Shown: positions 1-6,667 of the stretch, in pieces
Numbering within the stretch: the stretch's first letter is position 1
Layout of the letters: each line of letters begins with the position of its first letter
Assembly: GCA_024278715.1 (NCBI GenBank)
Contig: JAJRSN010000241.1
Coordinates: forward strand, 1-20,691
Reading direction: 5' to 3'
DNA from: Calditrichota bacterium
GTDB lineage: Bacteria > Calditrichota > Calditrichia > Calditrichales > Calditrichaceae
Length of the DNA stretch: 20,691 nt
Program-made: the position numbers and the translations under genes
The notes under the pieces: generated by a model
Databases searched by the model: none
Told to the model about the DNA's origin: nothing
The model's input: only the letters and a program-made list of their open reading frames with translations

Positions 1-276
1 ACACATAAATTCGACCAACGCCATCCTTAAAAGAATCCGGTCCATGGTGGCGACGCGATTGAAGTCCCAGTTAATCAGTTTGGTCTTGATCCGTTCATCC
101 AATTCCTCATGCAATTCCAGACATTTTTCAATCATCCTTTTCACAAAAGGCGTAACCGCTTCAATATCGTCATCCTCTGACAGGATAAAATCCAGTTGTT
201 GAGTATAGGGAATCGGATTGTATTCCTGAGCGAACAAGACTTTTAAAACAATTTCCCGTTCTTTTCTTCTTGACAT
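1..276 (-). CDS. nusB: Transcription antitermination factor NusB (3' end cut by window)
   Basis: The first 92 codons are present, starting at the ATG at 274-276; the C-terminus lies outside the window. NusB forms a heterodimer with NusE/S10, binds boxA RNA and promotes antitermination of rRNA operons in the cytoplasm. The visible part shows the basic N-terminal SRRKEREIVLKVLFAQEY segment and the helix containing NWDFNRVATMDRILLRMALV, which matches the family signature (W-x-x-x-R-[IV]-[AL]-x-x-D-R-x-[IL]-L-R-x-[AG]). The start codon follows the TGA of the upstream 3-hydroxybutyryl-CoA dehydrogenase gene after only 2 nt, and its ribosome binding site is poor (ACGAG), so translation may be coupled. 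The placement behind two CoA-metabolism genes is not a standard nusB context (more usual: ribH-nusB). The family assignment is secure; the residues outside the window cannot be judged. Confidence 0.9.
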   Translation of the reverse strand, partial: MSRRKEREIVLKVLFAQEYNPIPYTQQLDFILSEDDDIEAVTPFVKRMIEKCLELHEELDERIKTKLINWDFNRVATMDRILLRMALVEFMC

Positions 277-278
277 TT

Positions 279-1127
279 TCACTCGTATGTATAAAATCCT
301 TTTTTGGTTTTTCTTCCTAAATGTCCCGCTGCCACCATTTTCTTTAACAACGGGCAGGGACGGTATTTGGGATCACCCAAGCCTTTGTATAGAACTTCCA
401 AAATATTAAGACAAACTTCAAGCCCGATAAAATCCGCAAGAGTCAGCGGACCCATCGGATGATTCATCCCCAACTTCATCACGGTATCGATCGCCTCTTT
501 ATCCGCCACGCCTTCCATCAAACAGTAAACGGCTTCGTTAATCATCGGCATTAAAATCCGGTTAGAAATAAACCCCGGATAATCGTTTACTTCCACCGGC
601 GTTTTTTGCAGCGATTTTGCCGTTTCATACACCGAATTAAACGTTTCGTCCGAAGTAGATAATCCCCGGATTATTTCGACCAGTTTCATTACAGGCACAG
701 GGTTCATAAAATGCATGCCAATAACCTTGTCCGGTCTGGAGGTTACCGCCGCCAATTCCGTTATTGAAATCGAAGACGTGTTGGACGCCAAAATTGTTTC
801 GGGTTGACAGAGTTCGTCCAGTGTTTTAAAAATATCTTTTTTAACGTTATCATTTTCGATAACCGCCTCAATAACCAGACCAGCCTGAGCCGCGGTCTGC
901 ATTTCGGTAGATATCCGAATGCGATCAAGCGTTTCCGAAATCTGGTTTTCCCGGATAACGCCTTTTTTTAACTGACGGTTCAAATTGATTTCAATTTTTT
1001 TTAATGCCGATTCGAGAATGTCTTTTTGCACATCAATTAAAACGACCTGATAACCGAATGAAGCGAACACATGAGCAATTCCGTTGCCCATGGTTCCCGC
1101 GCCGATAACTGCGATATTTTTTTTCAT
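279..1127 (-). CDS. hbd: 3-hydroxybutyryl-CoA dehydrogenase (Hbd/PaaH family)
   Basis: This is a 282-aa NAD(P)-dependent 3-hydroxyacyl-CoA dehydrogenase, the usual length for the stand-alone Hbd/PaaH type. It interconverts 3-hydroxybutyryl-CoA and acetoacetyl-CoA. The Rossmann motif VIGAGTMGNGIA is at residues 7-18. The active-site set can be placed by family alignment: S118 (NTSS), H139 and N142 in HFMNP, E151 (KLVE) and N189 (SNR). The C-terminal dimerisation domain has NHPMGPLTLADFIGL (222-236) and ends with GRKTKKGFYTYE. I chose the ATG at 1127 because the Rossmann fold starts immediately and GAGG lies 8-9 nt upstream, overlapping the TGA of the thiolase gene; an upstream in-frame extension to 1202 adds unrelated residues. 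It follows the thiolase gene by 10 nt, so the two consecutive enzymes of C4-CoA metabolism are co-transcribed. The direction (butyrate/PHB synthesis or beta-oxidation) cannot be told from this window. Confidence 0.93.
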   Translation of the reverse strand: MKKNIAVIGAGTMGNGIAHVFASFGYQVVLIDVQKDILESALKKIEINLNRQLKKGVIRENQISETLDRIRISTEMQTAAQAGLVIEAVIENDNVKKDIFKTLDELCQPETILASNTSSISITELAAVTSRPDKVIGMHFMNPVPVMKLVEIIRGLSTSDETFNSVYETAKSLQKTPVEVNDYPGFISNRILMPMINEAVYCLMEGVADKEAIDTVMKLGMNHPMGPLTLADFIGLEVCLNILEVLYKGLGDPKYRPCPLLKKMVAAGHLGRKTKKGFYTYE

Positions 1128-1137
1128 AATCTGCCTC

Positions 1138-2325
1138 TCATAATGATTCCACAACCAGAGTAGAAGCTTCCCCTCCTCCGATACAGAGGGAAGCCACCCC
1201 ACGTTTAGCTTTTTTACGTTTCATGGCGTACAGTAAGGTTGTAAGAATTCTTGCTCCGCTCGCCCCGATGGGATGTCCGAGCGCCACGGCTCCGCCATGA
1301 ATGTTTACTTTTTCGATTGGAAGATTCAACAATCGGTTGTTGATGATTGTGACCACGGCAAAGGCTTCATTAATTTCAAACAAATCGATATCGCCCACCG
1401 TTAAATTGACTTTATCAAGCGCTTTTCTTATTGAATCCGCGGGAGCCGTTGTAAAATATTCCGGTGCTTTTGCCGTAGATGCCTGCGACAAAACACGGAA
1501 AAGAGGTTTTAAGCCCAATTCGTGCGCTTTTTCCTTTGACATCACAACAACCGCCGCCGCGCCGTCATTGATTTTTGAAGAATTTGCAGCCGTGACCGTT
1601 CCGTCTTTTTGAAAGGCGGGTTTTAATTTAGGAATCTTATCGAATATTACTCTGCCCGGCTCTTCGTCGCGATCGACAATTATCGGATCTCCTTTGCGCT
1701 GCGGAACTTCAACCGGAACAATTTCTTCTTTAAACCAGCCTTTTTCCTGAGCTTCCAAAGCGCGTTTGTAACTTAAGACGGCAAATTCATCCTGAGCTTC
1801 GCGCGGAATATTGCATTCTCTGGCGCATAATTCAGCGGCGTCTCCCATGTGAAAATCATTGTACACATCCCACAATCCGTCTCTGATCATTCCGTCAACC
1901 ACCTGTCCGTGCCCCAGCCGATGACCAAAGCGGGCATTGGGTAAATAATAAGGAACCATACTCATATTTTCCATACCGCCGGCTACCACAACTTCGGCGT
2001 CTCCCGTAATAATCGCCTGAGCAGCCAGCATTACCGCTTTAAGCCCCGAACCGCACACTTTGTTAATTGTTAAACACGCCACCGACTTATCCAGTCCGGC
2101 TCCAAGTGCAGCCTGACGGGCGGGAGCCTGCCCCTCGTTGGCTTGCAGAACGTTTCCCATAATAACTTCATCAACAACTTCAAAAGGCGTTCCTGAACGC
2201 TCAAGAGCTTCTTTAATGACAATGCTTCCCAATCGCGGGGAAGGGACATCTTTTAACGCGCCTCCAAAGCTGCCGATAGGAGTGCGCGCCGCGCCCACAA
2301 TCACAACTTCCTTAAAATCGGACAT
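1138..2325 (-). CDS. Acetyl-CoA C-acetyltransferase (thiolase)
   Basis: This 395-aa type II thiolase condenses two acetyl-CoA to acetoacetyl-CoA or cleaves acetoacetyl-CoA. All four catalytic elements are visible: the nucleophile C91 in NKVCGSGLKAV, N319 in EINEAF, H351 in ALGHPIGASGAR, and the acid/base C381 in LCIGGGEA. The N-terminal VIVGAARTPIGSFGG is the standard opening of biosynthetic-type thiolases, and the length is that of AtoB/PhaA/ThlA. A strong GGGGGAG ribosome binding site lies about 9 nt before the ATG. The hbd gene follows directly, so the pair makes or breaks 3-hydroxybutyryl-CoA. No crotonase or butyryl-CoA dehydrogenase gene is visible. Whether it should be called atoB, phaA, thlA or fadA cannot be decided from sequence alone, so no symbol is given. 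Confidence 0.94.
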   Translation of the reverse strand: MSDFKEVVIVGAARTPIGSFGGALKDVPSPRLGSIVIKEALERSGTPFEVVDEVIMGNVLQANEGQAPARQAALGAGLDKSVACLTINKVCGSGLKAVMLAAQAIITGDAEVVVAGGMENMSMVPYYLPNARFGHRLGHGQVVDGMIRDGLWDVYNDFHMGDAAELCARECNIPREAQDEFAVLSYKRALEAQEKGWFKEEIVPVEVPQRKGDPIIVDRDEEPGRVIFDKIPKLKPAFQKDGTVTAANSSKINDGAAAVVVMSKEKAHELGLKPLFRVLSQASTAKAPEYFTTAPADSIRKALDKVNLTVGDIDLFEINEAFAVVTIINNRLLNLPIEKVNIHGGAVALGHPIGASGARILTTLLYAMKRKKAKRGVASLCIGGGEASTLVVESL

Positions 2326-2409
2326 TTCTTTATCTCCCCCATTTAAACCTAAGATAAAACAACAATCTAACGATTTTACAATACCAGTGCAAGCAACCGG
2401 CTGTACGTT

Positions 2410-3402
2410 TTACGAGGATTTTTTACCGTTTTGCTTTTGATCAAATCGCTCGTACGCGTCGATGATGTCTTTAACCAACGGATGCCTGACAACATCTTTG
2501 TTGGTGAGCTCCACAAAGGCAATGCCTTCAATCCCGGACAACACATTGTAGCTGCTGACCAAACCGGAATCCTTTTTTGACGGCAAATCGATTTGCGTAA
2601 TATCGCCGGTAATCACGGATTTTGAGTTGACTCCCAATCTTGTTAAAAACATCTTCATTTGCATAAAGGTTGTATTTTGAGCCTCATCGAGAATGACAAA
2701 AGCGTTGTTCAGCGTTCTGCCGCGCATATAAGCCAAAGGTAATATTTCGATAATTTCCTGATCGACAAACCTTTTTAACAAATCTTTCGGCAACATGTCT
2801 TCCAATGCGTCGTAAAGCGGTTTTAAATAGGGATCTATTTTCTCTTTGTAATCTCCGGGTAAAAATCCGAGACTTTCGCCAGCCTCTACGGCGGGACGGG
2901 CAAGGACAATTTTTTTAACGAGGTTCTCTTTTAAATACGCCACCGAAAGGGCGACAGCCAAATAAGTTTTTCCGGTTCCCGCCGGTCCGATAGCAAAAAC
3001 AATATCATTTTCCGACAGGGTTTCCACCATTTTTTCCTGACCGCCGGTGCGCGGTTTAACAACCCCCAAAAAGGTATTAATAACGTTTAAAGCCGACTTT
3101 TTTGTTATCGCGGAAACATCCCCGCCGTCGGAAACGGAGCGGGCGATCTGAATTGAGGTGAGCACGTCATCTCTGGTAAAAATCCGTTTTCTTTTTGCCG
3201 CCGCTATCAGGTCTTCCAAAACGTGAATCGCGCTTTGAACTTCATCGGGTTCGCCCATTATTTTGACGGAATTGCCGCGGGCTATCAGCCGGACACGAAA
3301 GAATTCTTCTATTAGTTTGATATTGGAATCTCCGTGTCCGAAGACCGACAAGGCGTTAACCGAATCGGGTATTGTGAAAATTTTTTCCGTTATGTCTGCC
3401 AT
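2410..3402 (-). CDS. ybeZ: PhoH/YbeZ-type P-loop ATPase
   Basis: This is a 330-aa cytosolic NTPase of the PhoH-like family (YbeZ/PhoL), linked in other bacteria to rRNA maturation and RNA metabolism, often with the RNase YbeY. The N-terminus (about 1-75) has the KH-like region typical of the long PhoH form (FGHGDSNIKLIEEFF). The P-loop GPAGTGKT is at 139-146, followed by ARPAVEAGESLGFLPGDYKE, the Walker B stretch VILDEAQN at about 236-243, GDITQIDLP, and the C-terminal DVVRHPLVKDII motif. I chose the ATG at 3402 because AAGAGG lies 5-6 nt upstream; the reading frame is open to a TTG at 3423, but that abuts the terminator poly-T. No ybeY follows; a thiolase gene does, after 84 nt. A strong terminator hairpin ends only about 20 nt before the start codon, leaving no room for a normal promoter between them. 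Confidence 0.93.
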   Translation of the reverse strand: MADITEKIFTIPDSVNALSVFGHGDSNIKLIEEFFRVRLIARGNSVKIMGEPDEVQSAIHVLEDLIAAAKRKRIFTRDDVLTSIQIARSVSDGGDVSAITKKSALNVINTFLGVVKPRTGGQEKMVETLSENDIVFAIGPAGTGKTYLAVALSVAYLKENLVKKIVLARPAVEAGESLGFLPGDYKEKIDPYLKPLYDALEDMLPKDLLKRFVDQEIIEILPLAYMRGRTLNNAFVILDEAQNTTFMQMKMFLTRLGVNSKSVITGDITQIDLPSKKDSGLVSSYNVLSGIEGIAFVELTNKDVVRHPLVKDIIDAYERFDQKQNGKKSS

Positions 3403-3423
3403 TTTTGCCTCTTGTAACAACAA

Positions 3424-3460
3424 AAAAAAGGCTTCTGGTATTTCTCAACCAGAAGCCTTT
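3424..3460 (-). terminator. Rho-independent terminator after the LysM gene
   Basis: Read on the minus strand, a 12-bp perfect stem (AAAGGCTTCTGG / CCAGAAGCCTTT, at 3449-3460 and 3427-3438) with a 10-nt loop is followed by an uninterrupted run of T (eight counted from the end of the stem). It lies 22 nt beyond the stop codon of the LysM gene and so closes the lipoprotein/LysM unit. It also sits immediately upstream of phoH. Confidence 0.9.
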
Positions 3461-3482
3461 CCGAACCGATGTTCATAAACGT

Positions 3483-4331
3483 TTAGCGAGCAATCTTCAA
3501 CACCTGAAAAGGATAGATCATATTGGGATCGCTGATAAAGCTCTTATTGGATTCGTATAATTTTTGCCATTTGAACGAATCGCCGTAAACATTGGGATAC
3601 CCGGCAATTTTGGAAAGAAATTCACCTTTTTGCACAAGGTATTCATTGGGTCCAACAGCTCTCGGAATGGCAAGAGCCTGATTCGGATAAATCAAATCCG
3701 GATCTTTAATTTGATCTAAGTTGGAAGTGTAGATGCGCATCCAGGCGTAAGGATTACCGTAAATATCGTCTTTTGCAGCGATTTTCCACAGATAATCACC
3801 CTTCATTACGGTATAGGTAGGAGGCACTGCCGTTTTTGCTTTTTCGCGAGCCTGATCGACCAGACTTTGAATTTCGGCGATCAATTTTGCGTTTTCGGCA
3901 GTAGCGGAAAAAGGATCTTTTTTGACTTCATCCAATTTAGCCTGTAATTCTTCGAGTTCGTTGCTCCGGCTGTAAATCTCTTCGGGAGAGAGATTCAAGA
4001 AAGCGCGAACATCATTGCGCAATTGATTTAAATTTCCGGAAAAGCTGTCATAGGCATTTTTATTAGACTCGGCTAATTTAAAGATTTCATCCCAGGTTTG
4101 ATCGATTTGAGCCTGAAGGTTGTCATATTCTTTTTTCAATTGTTCAATTTTGGCTTCTTCATCCGCAATGCCCTTTTTGGCTGTATCTAATCTTTGCTGC
4201 CATTCGGTTAACAAGGCATTGTATTGTTCCTGCGTCATCTCTTCATAATTATATGATTGCTGAGCAAAAATTACATTAGCCAGAGTGAACGACAGGAACA
4301 AGCTCACGATCAATATTAGTCTTAATTTCAT
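3483..4331 (-). CDS. Exported coiled-coil protein with two C-terminal LysM domains
   Basis: This 282-aa envelope protein has a Sec signal peptide at residues 1-23 (KLR, hydrophobic core, cleavage expected in IFA|QQ). Residues about 33-90 and 120-168 are rich in heptad-like E/K/L/Q patterns and likely form coiled coil. Two LysM domains follow: about 172-224 (YTVMKGDYLWKIA ... NPYAWMRIYTSN ... DPDLIYPNQALAIP) and about 230-281 (YLVQKGEFLSKIA ... DSFKWQKLYESN ... DPNMIYPFQVLKI). LysM domains bind the glycan of peptidoglycan, so the protein should sit in the periplasm on the cell wall. No hydrolase domain is present, suggesting a structural or adaptor role (inference). An AGGAG site precedes the ATG. 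It is the second gene of a two-gene unit with the small lipoprotein 36 nt upstream and a strong terminator just behind. The exact function is unknown. Confidence 0.88.
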   Translation of the reverse strand: MKLRLILIVSLFLSFTLANVIFAQQSYNYEEMTQEQYNALLTEWQQRLDTAKKGIADEEAKIEQLKKEYDNLQAQIDQTWDEIFKLAESNKNAYDSFSGNLNQLRNDVRAFLNLSPEEIYSRSNELEELQAKLDEVKKDPFSATAENAKLIAEIQSLVDQAREKAKTAVPPTYTVMKGDYLWKIAAKDDIYGNPYAWMRIYTSNLDQIKDPDLIYPNQALAIPRAVGPNEYLVQKGEFLSKIAGYPNVYGDSFKWQKLYESNKSFISDPNMIYPFQVLKIAR

Positions 4332-4367
4332 AATTTTTATCTCCTCTTTATTTCTTTCTCGTAAAAC

Positions 4368-4631
4368 TTATTCGCCAGACTGTTGAAAAGTCTGTACACT
4401 CTCTTTGTCTTTCTGCAATTTTTGCAATTCTGTCTTTTTTGCAGCGACCTTTTTCTCCCATTCCTGTCTCTCGGCTTTCTTTTGAGCTAATGTTTTTTCA
4501 GCAGATAACGCAGCAGCCTTTGTTTCTTCTAATTGTTTAACCTGTTCTTCGCTGGGTTTCCATTTACAACTACTCAGCGATAGCAACGCAATACTCATCA
4601 ATCCTATCATAAAAATTTTTAATTTGTTCAT
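4368..4631 (-). CDS. Small coiled-coil lipoprotein
   Basis: The 87-aa product begins with a type II signal peptide: KLK, a hydrophobic core, and the lipobox LSSC with the lipidated cysteine at residue 22. The residue after the cysteine is Lys, not Asp, which under E. coli rules favours outer-membrane sorting. Residues about 27-80 are almost entirely charged and Ala/Gln-rich (QLEETKAAALSAEKTLAQKK...), a likely single long coiled-coil helix, reminiscent in form but not in sequence of Lpp-type spacers. An AGGAGG site lies 8-9 nt before the ATG. It is followed by a LysM protein that also has a coiled coil, so the two may pair between outer membrane and peptidoglycan; that is inference. I recognise no named family. 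Confidence 0.82.
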   Translation of the reverse strand: MNKLKIFMIGLMSIALLSLSSCKWKPSEEQVKQLEETKAAALSAEKTLAQKKAERQEWEKKVAAKKTELQKLQKDKESVQTFQQSGE

Positions 4632-4686
4632 ACGACACGCCTCCTGGATTATATATACAAAACTCTTGTAAATTCAAACTAAAATG

Positions 4687-4715
4687 AAACTAACAAAATA
4701 AATTATTTTTGTCAA
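4687..4715 (-). promoter_or_regulatory. Candidate sigma-70-like promoter for the lipoprotein/LysM unit
   Basis: On the minus strand a perfect -35 hexamer TTGACA (4710-4715) is followed after 17 nt by a weak -10 TAGTTT (4687-4692), with an AT-rich spacer and a leader of about 50 nt to the lipoprotein start. A better -10 look-alike (TATAAT, preceded by TTGAAT at 18 nt) lies closer to the gene, but it would start transcription inside the ribosome binding site. This is a sequence-only guess; the sigma factor preference of the organism is unknown. Confidence 0.4.
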
Positions 4716-4750
4716 GCATTATTTGATTTAACTTCCGGTTATTGCTATTT

Positions 4751-6505
4751 TTATCCGATTTTTAATTTTAATTCCGCCAACTGTTCTTCGGAAACTTCCG
4801 AAGGCGCTCCGTCCATTAATGAAAGTGCGGAACTTGTCTTCGGAAAAGCTATCACATCTCTGATGGATTCGGCGCCCGTTAAAATCATTACCAAACGATC
4901 CAACCCGAAAGCTATCCCCCCGTGCGGAGGAGCTCCGTATTCCAGTGCATTTAGCAAAAATCCGAATTTAGCTTCCGCTTCTTTTTTGCCTATTTTCAAT
5001 ATATCGAACATCTTTGACTGTAAATCGCGGCGGTGATTACGGATACTCCCGCCGGCGATTTCATTGCCGTTGACAACCAAATCGTAAGCCCGCGCCAATA
5101 CTTTTTCCGGATGTTCTTCCAACAAAGAAATCTGATCTGCTTTGGGACTGGTAAACGGATGATGCCTTGCCACATATCGGTTTTCTTCTTTGCTGAATTC
5201 CAAAAGCGGAAAATCAACAATCCACACAAACTCATATCTGTCCGCTTTGATTAAATTTAACTCCTGAGCAATTTCGAGGCGCAATTGTCCCAAGACCGAA
5301 TAGGTGACATCGTATTTATCCGCTACAATTAAAATCAGCGAATTTTCCCGAAGCGCGAGTTTGGAAGAGAGCGCCTTTAATTCATTCTCCGATAAAAATT
5401 TTGCCACGCTGCCTTTGAATTTCCCGTCGGAATAAATTAAATAGGCTAATCCTTTTGCTCCGAGACTTTTTGCCCTGTCGGTTAATTTATCGATCTTCTT
5501 TCTGGAAAAACCGTCGGCGGGTTGAACAACAACGCAGGCAACGCGTCCCTCATTCTCGATTACCGAGCGAAACACATTAAAATCGGAATTATGAAAGACC
5601 TTGTTTAATGTGACAATGGGCATTTCAAATCGTAAGTCGGGTTTGTCATTACCGTAAGTTTCAAAAGCCTCCTGAAAGCTGAGGCGTTTGATGGGAAGAG
5701 CGACATCGAAGCCGGCAATTTTTTTGAACAATTTTTTAATCAAACGGCTGGAAATATCGATGACGTCTTCTTCATCCACAAAAGACATTTCCACATCAAT
5801 TTGGGTAAATTCGGGTTGGCGGTCCTTTCGGAGGTCTTCGTCGCGGAAACATTTAACAATCTGAAAATACTTGTCAAACCCGGCGATCATCAATAATTGT
5901 TTGTATGTTTGCGGAGACTGGGGTAGAGCATAAAAGCGACCCGGAAAGTTCCTGCTCGGCACAAGAAAATCCCTTGCGCCTTCGGGCGTGCTTTTCATCA
6001 GAAAGGGAGTTTCAATTTCCACAAAGTCATGGCTGTGGAAAAAATCGCTCACCAATTTACAAACATGGCTGCGCGTTATTAAATTTTGTTGAAGTTTCTG
6101 ACGCCGAAGATCGAGATAGCGATACTTCAGGCGCAGTTCTTCGCTTACTTCAACTAAATCGTTAATTTCGAAGGGGGTGGTTTTTGCTTTGTTCAGAATT
6201 TCCAGTTCATGCACATAAAGTTCAATCGCTCCGGTTGACATTTTAGGATTAACAGCTTCACCGGGGCGTTCTTTAACAATACCCTTTACGGCAATAACAT
6301 CTTCGGCGCGCAGAGCTTTAGCCGTTTCGTAGGCTTTACTATCGACCTGAGGGTTAAAAACAATTTGCGTAATTCCGTAGCGGTCGCGCAAATCAATAAA
6401 AATCAATCCGCCGTGATCCCGCCATTTATTTACCCAGCCGTTCAGCACAATTTCCTGTCCGCGATGCTCAAGATTCAATTGTCCACAATGATGTGTTCGT
6501 TTCAT
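4751..6505 (-). CDS. aspS: Aspartyl-tRNA synthetase
   Basis: This 584-aa class II synthetase charges tRNA-Asp (or tRNA-Asp/Asn) in the cytosol. The N-terminal OB-fold anticodon-binding domain spans about 1-105 (GWVNKWRDHGGLIFIDLRDR). Motif 1 is around FVEIETPFLMKSTPEGARDF. Motif 2 is FRDEDLRKDRQPEFTQID near 219-236. The bacterial GAD insertion covers about 285-420, and motif 3 (GIAFGLDRLVMIL) lies near 529-541. The length and the GAD insert are those of bacterial, not archaeal, AspRS. H31 is retained in the OB fold, a residue associated with the discriminating form; I cannot say whether the enzyme also aspartylates tRNA-Asn without knowing whether asnS or gatCAB exists. GGAG lies 6 nt before the ATG. 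It is flanked by terminators and its own candidate promoter, so it looks monocistronic. Confidence 0.96.
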   Translation of the reverse strand: MKRTHHCGQLNLEHRGQEIVLNGWVNKWRDHGGLIFIDLRDRYGITQIVFNPQVDSKAYETAKALRAEDVIAVKGIVKERPGEAVNPKMSTGAIELYVHELEILNKAKTTPFEINDLVEVSEELRLKYRYLDLRRQKLQQNLITRSHVCKLVSDFFHSHDFVEIETPFLMKSTPEGARDFLVPSRNFPGRFYALPQSPQTYKQLLMIAGFDKYFQIVKCFRDEDLRKDRQPEFTQIDVEMSFVDEEDVIDISSRLIKKLFKKIAGFDVALPIKRLSFQEAFETYGNDKPDLRFEMPIVTLNKVFHNSDFNVFRSVIENEGRVACVVVQPADGFSRKKIDKLTDRAKSLGAKGLAYLIYSDGKFKGSVAKFLSENELKALSSKLALRENSLILIVADKYDVTYSVLGQLRLEIAQELNLIKADRYEFVWIVDFPLLEFSKEENRYVARHHPFTSPKADQISLLEEHPEKVLARAYDLVVNGNEIAGGSIRNHRRDLQSKMFDILKIGKKEAEAKFGFLLNALEYGAPPHGGIAFGLDRLVMILTGAESIRDVIAFPKTSSALSLMDGAPSEVSEEQLAELKLKIG

Positions 6506-6581
6506 TTTTTCTCCAATAACATTTTATTAAAGTATCATTGTTCTAATGATCTTGCAAAACAATGTATAAAAATTGGTTTTA

Positions 6582-6610
6582 AATATATTATTTTTAAGAT
6601 TAAGTCACAA
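6582..6610 (-). promoter_or_regulatory. Candidate promoter for aspS
   Basis: On the minus strand TTGTGA (6605-6610) and TATATT (6582-6587) are separated by 17 nt, giving a leader of about 70 nt before aspS. The element starts 2-3 nt after the terminator of the preceding operon, in the only AT-rich gap upstream of aspS, where a promoter is needed. Hexamer match is 4/6 and 5/6 to the sigma-70 consensus; this is suggestive only. Confidence 0.42.
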
Positions 6611-6612
6611 AT

Positions 6613-6643
6613 AAAAAAAGCCGCTCGGCGGCGGCTTTTTTTT
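6613..6643 (-). terminator. Strong, symmetrical Rho-independent terminator after the motor operon
   Basis: The hairpin has GCCGC (6620-6624) and GCGGC (6631-6635) arms, a 6-nt loop, and A7 / T8 tracts that extend the stem and supply a U-tract on either strand. It lies 24 nt beyond the stop codon of the TonB-like gene. It would terminate the seven-gene operon on the minus strand and would also work on the plus strand, though no plus-strand gene was found. Confidence 0.9.
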
Positions 6644-6667
6644 GAGACAATCATATTCAGGCAAAAT

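Noticed and set aside
1128..1202. 25-residue N-terminal extension of the dehydrogenase
   Set aside because: It would overlap the thiolase gene by 65 nt, and the Rossmann fold begins right after the internal ATG at 1127, which has a good ribosome binding site.
2326..2409. Weak hairpin (CCGGT/ACTGG) and TAAAAT box between phoH and the thiolase gene
   Set aside because: The stem is only five pairs with no U-tract and no convincing -35 box matches the TAAAAT, so neither a terminator nor a promoter can be supported.
3403..3423. Upstream TTG start for phoH giving seven extra residues
   Set aside because: The TTG abuts the terminator poly-T and has no ribosome binding site, while AGAGG is well placed for the ATG at 3402.
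4641..4670. TATAAT with upstream TTGAAT just before the lipoprotein gene
   Set aside because: The spacing is acceptable, but the start site would fall within the AGGAGG ribosome binding site, leaving no functional leader.
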